Assembly: GCA_947449765.1 (NCBI GenBank)
Contig: CANFSP010000004.1
Coordinates: 124,001-188,000, forward strand
DNA from: Actinomycetota bacterium
GTDB lineage: Bacteria > Actinomycetota > Actinomycetes > Actinomycetales > Microbacteriaceae
Direction: 5' to 3'
Length of the DNA stretch: 64,000 bases
The notes beneath the pieces are model-generated. The model did no database searches and was not told the DNA's origin. It saw nothing but the letters and a program-made list of their open reading frames with translations. The first letter of the stretch is position 1. Each line of letters opens with the position of its first letter. A program made the translations under genes and the position numbers. Shown here in pieces: positions 8,613-16,913 of this stretch.

Positions 8613-11600
8613 ATGCCACGCTTCACCCATTTACACGTTGCCAGTGCGTACTCGGCACATTACGGAACCGCACGTCCCGAAACACTGGTCGGTCTCGTTG
8701 CCGCACGTGGAGAAAGCCACGCCGCGCTTACAGACCGAGACGGTCTCTACGGTGCCGTGCGACACATTCGCACGTGCCGTGAAAACGGAATTACGCCCAT
8801 CGTGGGAGTAGACCTCGCGGTCTGCGACGCGCACAACAATGAAACCGGGCGCATTACCATCCTCGCCCACGGACGCACTCAGGGGCGAGGATGGGCGAGC
8901 CTGGCCAGAACAATTACCGCAGCACACAGTAAACGCCGTAAAACCTGTGCGGTACCACAATCGCGTCTGCGTGGCTTACTCGTCGGACCCGACGGCGTCG
9001 CAGTCACGGTACTCCTCGGCCCAGACTCACCCATTGGTCGACTCGTTGCCACGGGTGCTCGTGAGGCCGCACGCGACATGCTCATCACGTGGAAAAAAGA
9101 GCTCGGCGCGGCAATTTGCATCGAGATTGTCTGCCACCACACTGAGCCAGGCCACTCGCGCAGCGTCAAACACGCAGCGATGATGCTCGAACTCGCCGAA
9201 GAAACCGATGTGCCGGCGGTACTCACCAATGCGGTGCGCTACCTCATCCCTGACGACGCCCTCACCGGAGACGTGCTCGACGCCGCACACACACTTCAGC
9301 CGCTGGGCTCGTTCAACACCCAACCAAACGGTCAAGCCTGGCTCAAACCCGCAACCCACATGCATCGAATCGCCACACGGATAGCGCGCTCATCGTCGTT
9401 AGACGGGGGCGCGGCTCACCGTCTGCTTGCCCACACCGAGCGGGTGGCGGCCCTCTGTGGACTTGACCCGGAGACAGACATCGGCTGGCGACAAGCGAAA
9501 ATCCCTGAAAACGACGTCATCGGTCTGGGCAGCGACCCCGACCGGGTTCTCTGGCAAACCGCGGAAGCCGCCATCGGCGAACGCTACCCCTACGCGTCAG
9601 CACAACACCTGACTCGTGTACGAGAGCGCATGCGCGAAGAACTAGTGACAATTTATGGGTTTGGGTTTTCCTCGTATTTTCTGACCGTCGCAGATGTGTC
9701 TGTACTCATTCGAAGCATGGGGATCCGCAACCAGGCACGGGGCTCAGGCGCAGGAAGCCTCGTCAACTATCTCTTGCGGATCAGCAACGTTGACCCCCTA
9801 GAACATGACCTCCTCTTCGAGCGCTTCCTGGGCAACAAGCGCGAAACACTCCCCGATATCGACATTGATGTGGAGTCGGCCAGGCGACACGACATCTATC
9901 GCGCCATTTTCGATCGATACGGATCAACGCGGGTGAGCCTCATGGCAATGCAGAACACCTATCGTGCGCGTGGCGCGGTGCGCGATGCCGGCTTGGCGCT
10001 CAATCTCGACGACGAACAAATCGACTTTGTCGCAAAGAACATCTGGCGATTCAATGCGCGAAGCTTCCGTTCGGCGCTGGAAACTAAACCCGAATTACGT
10101 GAATTTGCCGAGATGATTGGGCATGACGTGAAGCTTGACCAACTCGTCGACATCACCCAACGGCTCGATCGGCTCCCCCGACACGTTTCGATGCATCCCT
10201 GCGGGGTCATCCTCGGAAACAACGACCTCTACAACATCAGCCCCATGCAACCCAGTGGCGCGGGATTACCCATGAGTCAATTCGACAAGGACGACATCGA
10301 CGATGTGGGGTTACTTAAGCTCGACGTGCTCGGCGTGCGCATGCAGTCCACTCTGGCGTACACGCTCAGCGAGATTAAGCGCATTCATGGACGCGACGCA
10401 GCACAGGCCGGAGGCCTCAACCCTGACGCGCCATACATCAAGCCCGACGGCTTCATTGAGCTCGACCTCATTCCCCACGACGATGAAGCCACCTTTGAAA
10501 ACATTCGCACCGCACACACGATTGGCATGTTCCAGATTGAAAGCCCTGGGCAACGTGAACTTGTCGGCAAGATGCAACCCGACGAATACAACGATTTGAT
10601 CGCCGATATTTCCCTGTTTCGTCCGGGGCCGATGAAAGGAAATATGGTTGCCCCCTTTCTCGATGCCAAACACGGCTTCACGCCACCCGACTACCTGCAT
10701 CCTCGATTTCGCTACTTCTTGCAGGACAGTTACGGGGTGGTTATTTACCACGAACACGTCTTACGAATATTGCACGAGTGCATGGGGGTTTCACTCGCGG
10801 AGGCCGACGAGCTACGACGCGCCATGGAAAAAAACACAGCCTCAATTGAAAGCTCGTTTCGGGCGCGAACCGCGGCGAACCGGGACCCAAACACCGGGGC
10901 ACGTCGATATAGCGACCGAGACATCGAGCGCATCTGGACTGTGTTGCGCGGTTTTGGTTCATTCGGTTTTTGCAAAGCACACGGGGCGGCATTCGCACTA
11001 CCGACGTATCAAAGCGCGTGGCTTAAGACGCACTACCCAGCCGAGTTCTTGGCCGGATTACTGACCCACGACCCGGGCATGTACCCGAAACGCTTGCTCC
11101 TGGCCGAGGCTAGACGATTGGGTGTGCCCATCCTCGGCGTCGATGTCAACCTGAGTGATGAGACATATCGCGTGGAGCCGATTCAGGTTGAGTCCCTGCC
11201 GGTTGAGTCACCGCCGGTTGAGTCGCCGCCGGTTGAGTCGCCGGCGGTTGAACCCGAAGCGCCACCGCCTTCACCAGGCGACGCACTCGTCGTCCCCGCT
11301 CCCAGCTCCCGTACCACTCGGCTCGGAATCCGGATGAGCGTGCGCGACATTCACGGCATCAGCAACGCCGAAACCAGTCGCATCCTGGCTGAGCGACCCT
11401 ACCGTGACCTGCTCGATTTTTATGAGCGCGCCCGCCCATCCCGACCGCTATTTCAACGCCTTGCTCTGATTGGCGGGCTCGATCAGCTAGCGCGTGACGA
11501 AGCTCTGCGCACTGCACCACAGAGCGCGCCACCCGCACGCGGAGACATCATTGCGCGCGTGCGGCAACTCACCGCGCACGCACGCCCCCGCCACAGCGGC

Positions 11601-12095
11601 GACACCCAACTGGACTTCACCGTTGACTACGGCCACCTCATCCCCCGAACGCATGATGAGTTCACCACTGCGCAACAAATCGATGCCGAAATGTCTGTGC
11701 TCGGAATCGACGCAACAGCACACGTCATCGAAACCTATCGACCACTCCTTGATGAGCTGGGGGTGGTGAGTGCTAACGAGCTGCTCTCCCAGCGCAACCG
11801 CACCGAAGTGCTCGTTGCGGGGGTGCGCGTTGCCACCCAGACCCCGCCAATGCGCAGCGGTAAGCGCGTCGTGTTCATCAGTCTTGATGACGGAACAGGA
11901 TGCGCGGACGCAACATTCTTCGAAGAAGCACAAAACGCCACCGGGCCACTGCTCTTCGGCACAAAGTACCTGGTGATTCGAGGACGCACTCGCCGCACAG
12001 GTGAGCGGGGTATTTCGATAGAAGCGGATCGGGCCTGGGATCTGCGCGAGCTGTGGGCACAGTACCGACAGTTCCGGACTAGCGTAGAAGCGTGA
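8613..12095 (+). CDS. dnaE2: DnaE2-type C-family DNA polymerase (error-prone, SOS-linked)
   Basis: An 1160-residue alpha-subunit-like polymerase. It has an N-terminal PHP domain (FTHLHVASAYSAHYG at residues 4-18), the palm with ARGSGAGSLVNYLL and the catalytic triplet in LPDIDIDVE, and the fingers motif GRPGPMKGN-like at FRPGPMKGNMV. Further on are the helix-hairpin-helix region after residue 900 (IHGISNAETSRIL) and a C-terminal OB fold (about 1060-1130). An SOS-type box upstream and the lack of replication genes nearby favour the damage-tolerance paralogue over the replicative DnaE1. The ATG at 8613 follows AAGGA and replaces a longer spurious frame. A proline-rich linker of pentapeptide repeats (residues about 858-880) is unusual. 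No imuA or imuB lies nearby. Confidence 0.88.
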   Translation: MPRFTHLHVASAYSAHYGTARPETLVGLVAARGESHAALTDRDGLYGAVRHIRTCRENGITPIVGVDLAVCDAHNNETGRITILAHGRTQGRGWASLARTITAAHSKRRKTCAVPQSRLRGLLVGPDGVAVTVLLGPDSPIGRLVATGAREAARDMLITWKKELGAAICIEIVCHHTEPGHSRSVKHAAMMLELAEETDVPAVLTNAVRYLIPDDALTGDVLDAAHTLQPLGSFNTQPNGQAWLKPATHMHRIATRIARSSSLDGGAAHRLLAHTERVAALCGLDPETDIGWRQAKIPENDVIGLGSDPDRVLWQTAEAAIGERYPYASAQHLTRVRERMREELVTIYGFGFSSYFLTVADVSVLIRSMGIRNQARGSGAGSLVNYLLRISNVDPLEHDLLFERFLGNKRETLPDIDIDVESARRHDIYRAIFDRYGSTRVSLMAMQNTYRARGAVRDAGLALNLDDEQIDFVAKNIWRFNARSFRSALETKPELREFAEMIGHDVKLDQLVDITQRLDRLPRHVSMHPCGVILGNNDLYNISPMQPSGAGLPMSQFDKDDIDDVGLLKLDVLGVRMQSTLAYTLSEIKRIHGRDAAQAGGLNPDAPYIKPDGFIELDLIPHDDEATFENIRTAHTIGMFQIESPGQRELVGKMQPDEYNDLIADISLFRPGPMKGNMVAPFLDAKHGFTPPDYLHPRFRYFLQDSYGVVIYHEHVLRILHECMGVSLAEADELRRAMEKNTASIESSFRARTAANRDPNTGARRYSDRDIERIWTVLRGFGSFGFCKAHGAAFALPTYQSAWLKTHYPAEFLAGLLTHDPGMYPKRLLLAEARRLGVPILGVDVNLSDETYRVEPIQVESLPVESPPVESPPVESPAVEPEAPPPSPGDALVVPAPSSRTTRLGIRMSVRDIHGISNAETSRILAERPYRDLLDFYERARPSRPLFQRLALIGGLDQLARDEALRTAPQSAPPARGDIIARVRQLTAHARPRHSGDTQLDFTVDYGHLIPRTHDEFTTAQQIDAEMSVLGIDATAHVIETYRPLLDELGVVSANELLSQRNRTEVLVAGVRVATQTPPMRSGKRVVFISLDDGTGCADATFFEEAQNATGPLLFGTKYLVIRGRTRRTGERGISIEADRAWDLRELWAQYRQFRTSVEA
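11186..11260 (+). repeat. 15-bp tandem repeat inside dnaE2
   Basis: Five consecutive 15-bp units begin with GGTTGA (11186, 11201, 11216, 11231, 11246). The first four differ by only one to three bases and the fifth is degenerate. They encode the pentapeptide VESPP and variants. The repeat is in frame and lies between the polymerase core and the helix-hairpin-helix region, so it extends a flexible linker without breaking the gene. Confidence 0.85.
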
Positions 12096-13144
12096 GCATC
12101 ATTTCAAATTTTGCGTCGAAACGCAGAATCCCCGTGTTACAGATGCTCAAAACAATTGCTGCTGCCGTCGCCGCGTGGTATCTCGGGTCACTGATTATCC
12201 CCGGTGAAAAACCCATCTTTGCGGTCATGGCCGCAACGATTGTGGTTCAACCGAGCGTCAACCAGTCCCTCGGTAAAGTACTCGAACGCTCCGTCGGCAC
12301 CATCGTGGGTGTCGTCGTCGCACTTGCCGCCGCACTGGCCTTCGGAGACCCCAGCTGGCTCGTCATACTGGCTATCGTGGTGGCGCTCGCCATTGGATGG
12401 CTGGCCAAATTCACTCCGGCCACTGCCAACCAAATTGCCATCACGGCAATGCTCGTAATTGCGATTGGAGCCGCAACGCCCGGCTATGCCGTACAGAGGA
12501 TTGCCGAGACAATCGTCGGAGCCCTGGTTGGTTTTCTCATCAACGCAATGATCGTTCCCCCGGTGCCCCTGGAGTCAGCGACGAAAGCCGTCGCCACTCT
12601 GGGAGACCACATCGCGAACGTCCTCGAAGACATGGGAACGGTGCTCACTCGACCAACACGAGACAACATCGTGATCAACATCCATCTACGAGCCAGGGCA
12701 CTTCGCGAGGAACTCAATTCATCCCGGGCCACAGTCGATCGACTTCATGAAAGTTTGCGCTTTAACATCCGGCGAAGTCGCAAACGCGATCAGCTTGAGC
12801 GATATCAGACACTGCTCGACATGTACGCCGTTCTAGTCACCCGAACGATAGGACTCGCACGCGCGATACGCGATCACTACGACGAGAGCCTCACCACCGA
12901 ACCGGTGATTTCACAAATTGCGGAAGAACTATCCAATGCCGGACACGACCTTCGAATGAGAATGCGCGACGCCAACCTCCCGGCAATCACGACACCCCAT
13001 CCGCCGACCGGTGAGCTGCCCGCCCTGACCTCGCCGATTTCACTCAAAGCACCGACGGGAGCCAATTGGATACTCGTCGGCTTCCTTCTCGAGTCACTTC
13101 GACGCATCCGCTCAGAAATTATGAGCGTAGAGGATGACCAGTAG
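12092..13144 (+). CDS. FUSC/aromatic acid exporter-like membrane protein
   Basis: A 350-residue protein with about six N-terminal membrane helices (residues 15-160) and a cytoplasmic, charged helical C-terminal half. KPIFAVMAATIVVQPSVNQSL, followed by RSVGTIVGVVVALA, is characteristic of the ArAE/FUSC families, whose members export aromatic carboxylates such as p-hydroxybenzoate. The substrate here is unknown. The GTG start overlaps the dnaE2 stop as GTGA, so it is translationally coupled to an SOS-linked polymerase. It converges with nagZ six bases downstream. Confidence 0.8.
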   Translation: MSIISNFASKRRIPVLQMLKTIAAAVAAWYLGSLIIPGEKPIFAVMAATIVVQPSVNQSLGKVLERSVGTIVGVVVALAAALAFGDPSWLVILAIVVALAIGWLAKFTPATANQIAITAMLVIAIGAATPGYAVQRIAETIVGALVGFLINAMIVPPVPLESATKAVATLGDHIANVLEDMGTVLTRPTRDNIVINIHLRARALREELNSSRATVDRLHESLRFNIRRSRKRDQLERYQTLLDMYAVLVTRTIGLARAIRDHYDESLTTEPVISQIAEELSNAGHDLRMRMRDANLPAITTPHPPTGELPALTSPISLKAPTGANWILVGFLLESLRRIRSEIMSVEDDQ

Positions 13145-13150
13145 GCGGCA

Positions 13151-14458
13151 CTATGGGTAAACGCGGGCAGCGAGATATCTCTCGACGGATGCGTCACTCA
13201 GTTCCGTAACCGGGTTGAGCAAGGGACACACTCGCCCGCATTCGGTTGTACGCGCATACTGTGATCGCTTGATGTCTCTCATCAGGGTGAGTACGCGAAG
13301 TGCCGATTCATCTATTCGTTTCGCACTAATCTCCCCGCGAGCGACATCAGATACCAATCCGTCGATAATCGACTCCGGCGTGTATCCGGCAAGCTGATTA
13401 GGATTTGACGAAACGTAGAGCAAGAGATCATTACCTGCCATCACGGCAGCTCGAGCAACAGCCAACGGATCGGCATACTCCGGAAGGCCGGAATGTTGAA
13501 GCATGAGCAAGTCATCGGTAACGGCAACACCCGTGAAACCCAATTCGGAGCGCAAAATCCTGTGCCATTCGAGCGACAGAGAAGCCGGCTGAGAATCGAC
13601 AGCTGGGAATGATATGTGCGCCATCATGACAAGCTGAGCGCCCGCGGCGATTCCCGACGAAAACGGTTGCCCGTCAGTGAGACGCCACTTTTCGAGATTT
13701 TTGTCAGAAACGGGAACACTCGAATGGGAGTCGCCAGACACCGAGCCGTGGCCGGGAAAATGCTTGAGCGTTGATGCGACATAGGGATTCTCACCGCGAA
13801 CGGCTTCAGACACCCGATCTGCAGCCGCCTGTGGAGTGACACCAAGAATGCGCGACGCGATAAAAGATGATGGGTTATCGGTGACATCAGCCACGACGCC
13901 AAAATTGACCGTGACACCGGCCTCAGCGAGAAGCGCACCGCGCTGCGCAAAAACGTCGCGAGCACTCGAAGGGTCCTCACGGCTGAGTTGGTGCGCGCCG
14001 GGGAGGTCATCCCACGGAAGGCGGACGACATCCCCGCCTTCTTCATCCATCGCGACCAGAGTCGAAAAGCGTGGCAATGTCTGCGCCCCGGCAGTCAGCG
14101 CTCGTACGGTTTCGGGATCTGAACCGACATTAGACCCCATGAGGATGAGGCCACCGGGGTGAACGCGCTCGACGAACGCCGTGACGTCGCTCGCTGACTG
14201 ACCCGGAACATTCCACATGGTGAGGAGAGCGACCTTGTCGCGGAGCGACATCGAGTCGAGCTGACCCTGAACCAGAGCTTGGTCAATCTCGTCGGCGCGC
14301 GTGAGTGGAGAAATACTCGGGCTCGGCGCAGGTCCAGATCCAGCCCATCCCTGGGCAAGAGAGAGTGCGATGAGACCGACAGTTGCCATCACCGCGACAC
14401 CGACGACTAGCAGACTGGGCAGGAGTCTGTTCGCGCGGTTGGGAACAGGAGTGGGCAC
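13151..14458 (-). CDS. nagZ: GH3 beta-N-acetylhexosaminidase (NagZ-like), membrane anchored
   Basis: A 435-residue glycoside hydrolase family 3 enzyme. It has an N-terminal hydrophobic anchor or signal (about residues 13-36), then the catalytic barrel with VAMDEEGGDV, the family signature KHFPGHGSVSGDSH carrying the His/Asp acid-base dyad, and VTDDLLM with the nucleophile Asp. NagZ-type enzymes remove N-acetylglucosamine from muropeptides in cell-wall recycling; the membrane segment suggests action outside the membrane here. The GTG start at 14458 lies six bases after TAGCCT with no Shine-Dalgarno, a predicted leaderless start. Confidence 0.9.
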   Translation of the reverse strand: MPTPVPNRANRLLPSLLVVGVAVMATVGLIALSLAQGWAGSGPAPSPSISPLTRADEIDQALVQGQLDSMSLRDKVALLTMWNVPGQSASDVTAFVERVHPGGLILMGSNVGSDPETVRALTAGAQTLPRFSTLVAMDEEGGDVVRLPWDDLPGAHQLSREDPSSARDVFAQRGALLAEAGVTVNFGVVADVTDNPSSFIASRILGVTPQAAADRVSEAVRGENPYVASTLKHFPGHGSVSGDSHSSVPVSDKNLEKWRLTDGQPFSSGIAAGAQLVMMAHISFPAVDSQPASLSLEWHRILRSELGFTGVAVTDDLLMLQHSGLPEYADPLAVARAAVMAGNDLLLYVSSNPNQLAGYTPESIIDGLVSDVARGEISAKRIDESALRVLTLMRDIKRSQYARTTECGRVCPLLNPVTELSDASVERYLAARVYP

Positions 14459-14464
14459 CTGTTC

Positions 14465-14470
14465 AGGCTA
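14465..14470 (-). promoter_or_regulatory. -10 element of nagZ (leaderless type)
   Basis: TAGCCT on the minus strand, six bases before the nagZ GTG. The short gap to the upstream gene (stop at 14477) means nagZ may also be reached by readthrough. Confidence 0.5.
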
Positions 14471-14476
14471 GATGCC

Positions 14477-15520
14477 TCACCCCTCTTTGGCGAGTAAGGC
14501 GTGCACGCGAGGAGCAACCTCTTCACCGTAGAGCCGAATGCAGCTCATCAAATGTTCGTGCGGAAGCGTGCCCAGACTGTATTTGAGGTCAAAGCGGGTG
14601 AGTTCCAGCGCCGCGGCTGAGCGGGCAATCTTGGCAGCGACCGTGTCGGGAGAACCAATCATCAGTGCTCCATGCGGACCGGCTTCGCTGACGAACTGGT
14701 CCTGTGACAATGGCGGCCATCCGCGCTCCCGCCCAATCCGAGCGTGCATTGCCTGATAGTGCGGGAACAACAAATCAATCGCTTCGTCATCCGTTTCGGT
14801 GACGAAACCTGGCGAGTGCTGGCCGATGGGCAAATGATCTTTACCGAGCTGATCCAAAGCCTGCTGGTAGAGCTCGACGTAGGGACGAAAACGAACGGGG
14901 TCTCCCCCAATGATGGCGAGCATGAGCGGCATCCCATAGTGAGCGGCGCGAACGACGGACTGTGGGCTTCCCCCAACACCGATCCACGTGGTGAGTCTGC
15001 CGTTCTCGATTGGCGGGAAAACGTGTTGCTCCGACAGCGGCGGTCGGAATGAACCCTCCCAGGTGACCGGTTCCTCGGTCACGAGCGCTGACAGCAAGTC
15101 GAGCTTCTCCTCGAAGAGTTCTTCGTACTTGCTCAAGGGGAAACCAAAAAGGGGAAACGACTCGGTGAATGACCCGCGACCAAGGATGACTTCTGCACGA
15201 CCGGACGAGATCGCGTCGAGCGTGCTAAATCGTTGATAAACCCTGATCGGATCATCGGAGCTGAGAACGGTCACGGCAGATCCCAGACGAATGTTTTTAG
15301 TCCGCGCTGCGATCGCGGCGAGGACAACGTCAGGGGCAGAGACGGCATAATCGGCACGATGGTGTTCACCTATTCCGATAAAACTCAATCCCAATTCATC
15401 TGCGAGCACTGCTTCGTCGACGACATTTCGGATCACTTGAGCATGAGAAAGTGGTTCGCCATCGAGTCCGAGGGTGGCATCACCAAAAGTATCTAGTCCT
15501 AATTGAAATTGCTGAGGCAT
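14477..15520 (-). CDS. LLM-class flavin-dependent oxidoreductase
   Basis: A 347-residue luciferase-like monooxygenase-fold protein. Typical family segments are visible: FIGIGEHHRADYAVSAPDVV near residue 48, IRLGSAVTVLSSDDPIRVYQ, the GRAEVILGRGSF motif that lines the flavin phosphate site, and WIGVGGSPQSVVRAAHYG. These proteins use reduced FMN or F420; the cofactor and substrate cannot be told from sequence alone. An AGAAAGA Shine-Dalgarno precedes the ATG. Neighbouring genes give no pathway. Confidence 0.88.
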   Translation of the reverse strand: MPQQFQLGLDTFGDATLGLDGEPLSHAQVIRNVVDEAVLADELGLSFIGIGEHHRADYAVSAPDVVLAAIAARTKNIRLGSAVTVLSSDDPIRVYQRFSTLDAISSGRAEVILGRGSFTESFPLFGFPLSKYEELFEEKLDLLSALVTEEPVTWEGSFRPPLSEQHVFPPIENGRLTTWIGVGGSPQSVVRAAHYGMPLMLAIIGGDPVRFRPYVELYQQALDQLGKDHLPIGQHSPGFVTETDDEAIDLLFPHYQAMHARIGRERGWPPLSQDQFVSEAGPHGALMIGSPDTVAAKIARSAAALELTRFDLKYSLGTLPHEHLMSCIRLYGEEVAPRVHALLAKEG

Positions 15521-15654
15521 GAAAATCTTTCTCTGTCGTAGTCAGTGCCGTCGATGAACACCCGAATCGCCGGCCGCATACGTGGTAAGGCGGTCGTAGT
15601 GATGGTTATTCCCGAGATATCGGTTTTTCCTTGCCACCTTTAGCTTCGCGCGCG

Positions 15655-15678
15655 CACCTGCGATAATAATGACGCAGC
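15655..15678 (+). promoter_or_regulatory. Probable -10 region of the MsiK-type ATPase gene
   Basis: An AT-rich GATAATAAT sequence follows a GC-rich spacer in the 225-bp intergenic region, about 75-80 bases before the start codon. A matching -35 box is not clear. The rest of 15521-15745 shows no gene. Confidence 0.3.
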
Positions 15679-15745
15679 CAATGAAGGCTGTGTTTTCATT
15701 CACAACGGATCGTCCGGCACGTACCTGCCGGTGAAAGAGAAAAAA

Positions 15746-16840
15746 ATGGCAACTGTAACATTCGAAAAGGCTTCGCGCCTTTATCCTGGCACCACGAAAG
15801 CGGCAGTCGACTCCATCGACTTACACATTGAGGATGGCGAGTTCCTCGTTCTCGTCGGGCCCTCCGGATGCGGAAAGTCAACGACTCTGCGCATGCTCGC
15901 CGGTCTTGAAGAAGTCAACGCGGGACGTATCTTCATCGGTGATCGCGACGTAACTCACGTACCGCCCAAAGATCGTGACATCGCAATGGTGTTCCAAAAC
16001 TATGCGCTTTATCCGCACATGACTGTCGCCGAGAACATGGGTTTTGCGCTCAAGATTGCCGGCGTAGCAAAGGACGAGCGTGCAGCTCGAGTGCTCGAGG
16101 CCGCCAAACTGCTTGACCTGGAACCCTACCTCGACCGAAAGCCGAAGGCACTCTCGGGTGGTCAGCGCCAGCGCGTCGCCATGGGGCGCGCAATCGTGCG
16201 ACAGCCCCAGGTCTTCCTCATGGATGAGCCGCTCTCTAACCTTGATGCGAAACTGCGTGTACAAACCCGCACTCAGATTGCCTCATTGCAGCGCCGCCTC
16301 GGCGTCACCACGGTCTACGTGACCCACGACCAGACCGAAGCCCTCACCATGGGTGACCGCATTGCCGTGCTCAAAGACGGCATCCTGCAGCAAGTCGGTG
16401 CTCCGCGCGATCTCTACGAAAGCCCGGCAAACATTTTCGTTGCGGGCTTCATCGGTTCGCCGGCGATGAACTTCGTTCCGGCAAAAGTTGTCAGTGGTGG
16501 AATCCAGTTTGGAAACACGGTCGGCAAAGTCGACGACGCCACGATGAAGAACGCTTCGGGTCATCAGGTCACAATTGGCGTCCGACCCGAAGACCTCATC
16601 GTCTCAACTTCGGGCAAGGGGCTTGAAGTTGCAATTGACGTTGTCGAGGAGCTCGGCGCTGATGGTTACTTGTACGGACGCGCAGAAATCGACGGTCAGG
16701 AGCACAACATTGTTGTGCGTGTGGATGGTCGCGTTCACCCACACCGTGGAGACAAAATCTTCGTCGAACCGGTAGACAAGCACATCCACGTTTTTGACGC
16801 AGAATCTGGTATCCGCCTGTCGACCGCAGTGGCTGACTAA
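15746..16840 (+). CDS. Sugar ABC transporter ATP-binding protein, MsiK/UgpC type
   Basis: A 364-residue ABC ATPase of the CUT1 carbohydrate family. Walker A is GPSGCGKST (about residue 38), the signature is LSGGQRQRVAMGRA, Walker B is VFLMDEPLSNLDAK, the H-loop is YVTHDQTEA, and a C-terminal TOBE/regulatory domain follows after residue 240. No permease or sugar-binding protein lies nearby. Such solitary ATPases in actinobacteria (MsiK) energise several different sugar importers, and that is the likely role. The ATG at 15746 is preferred to the GTG at 15731 because GAAAGAG sits at Shine-Dalgarno distance. A hairpin follows the stop codon. Confidence 0.92.
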   Translation: MATVTFEKASRLYPGTTKAAVDSIDLHIEDGEFLVLVGPSGCGKSTTLRMLAGLEEVNAGRIFIGDRDVTHVPPKDRDIAMVFQNYALYPHMTVAENMGFALKIAGVAKDERAARVLEAAKLLDLEPYLDRKPKALSGGQRQRVAMGRAIVRQPQVFLMDEPLSNLDAKLRVQTRTQIASLQRRLGVTTVYVTHDQTEALTMGDRIAVLKDGILQQVGAPRDLYESPANIFVAGFIGSPAMNFVPAKVVSGGIQFGNTVGKVDDATMKNASGHQVTIGVRPEDLIVSTSGKGLEVAIDVVEELGADGYLYGRAEIDGQEHNIVVRVDGRVHPHRGDKIFVEPVDKHIHVFDAESGIRLSTAVAD

Positions 16841-16858
16841 ACCTCAAGGTTCACGAGA

Positions 16859-16897
16859 TGAGTGCCCGCCCTCACACGATCGGGGTGCGGGCACTCA
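16859..16897 (+). terminator. Terminator-like hairpin after the MsiK-type gene
   Basis: Perfect 11-bp arms (TGAGTGCCCGC and GCGGGCACTCA) surround a 17-base loop, beginning 19 bases after the stop codon. There is no U-tract, as is common for actinobacterial intrinsic-type hairpins. Confidence 0.6.
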
Positions 16898-16913
16898 CTC
16901 GTTGTGAGCATCC

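Noticed and set aside
9027-9365. Minus-strand frames inside dnaE2
   Set aside because: Shadows of the polymerase gene with no conserved motif.
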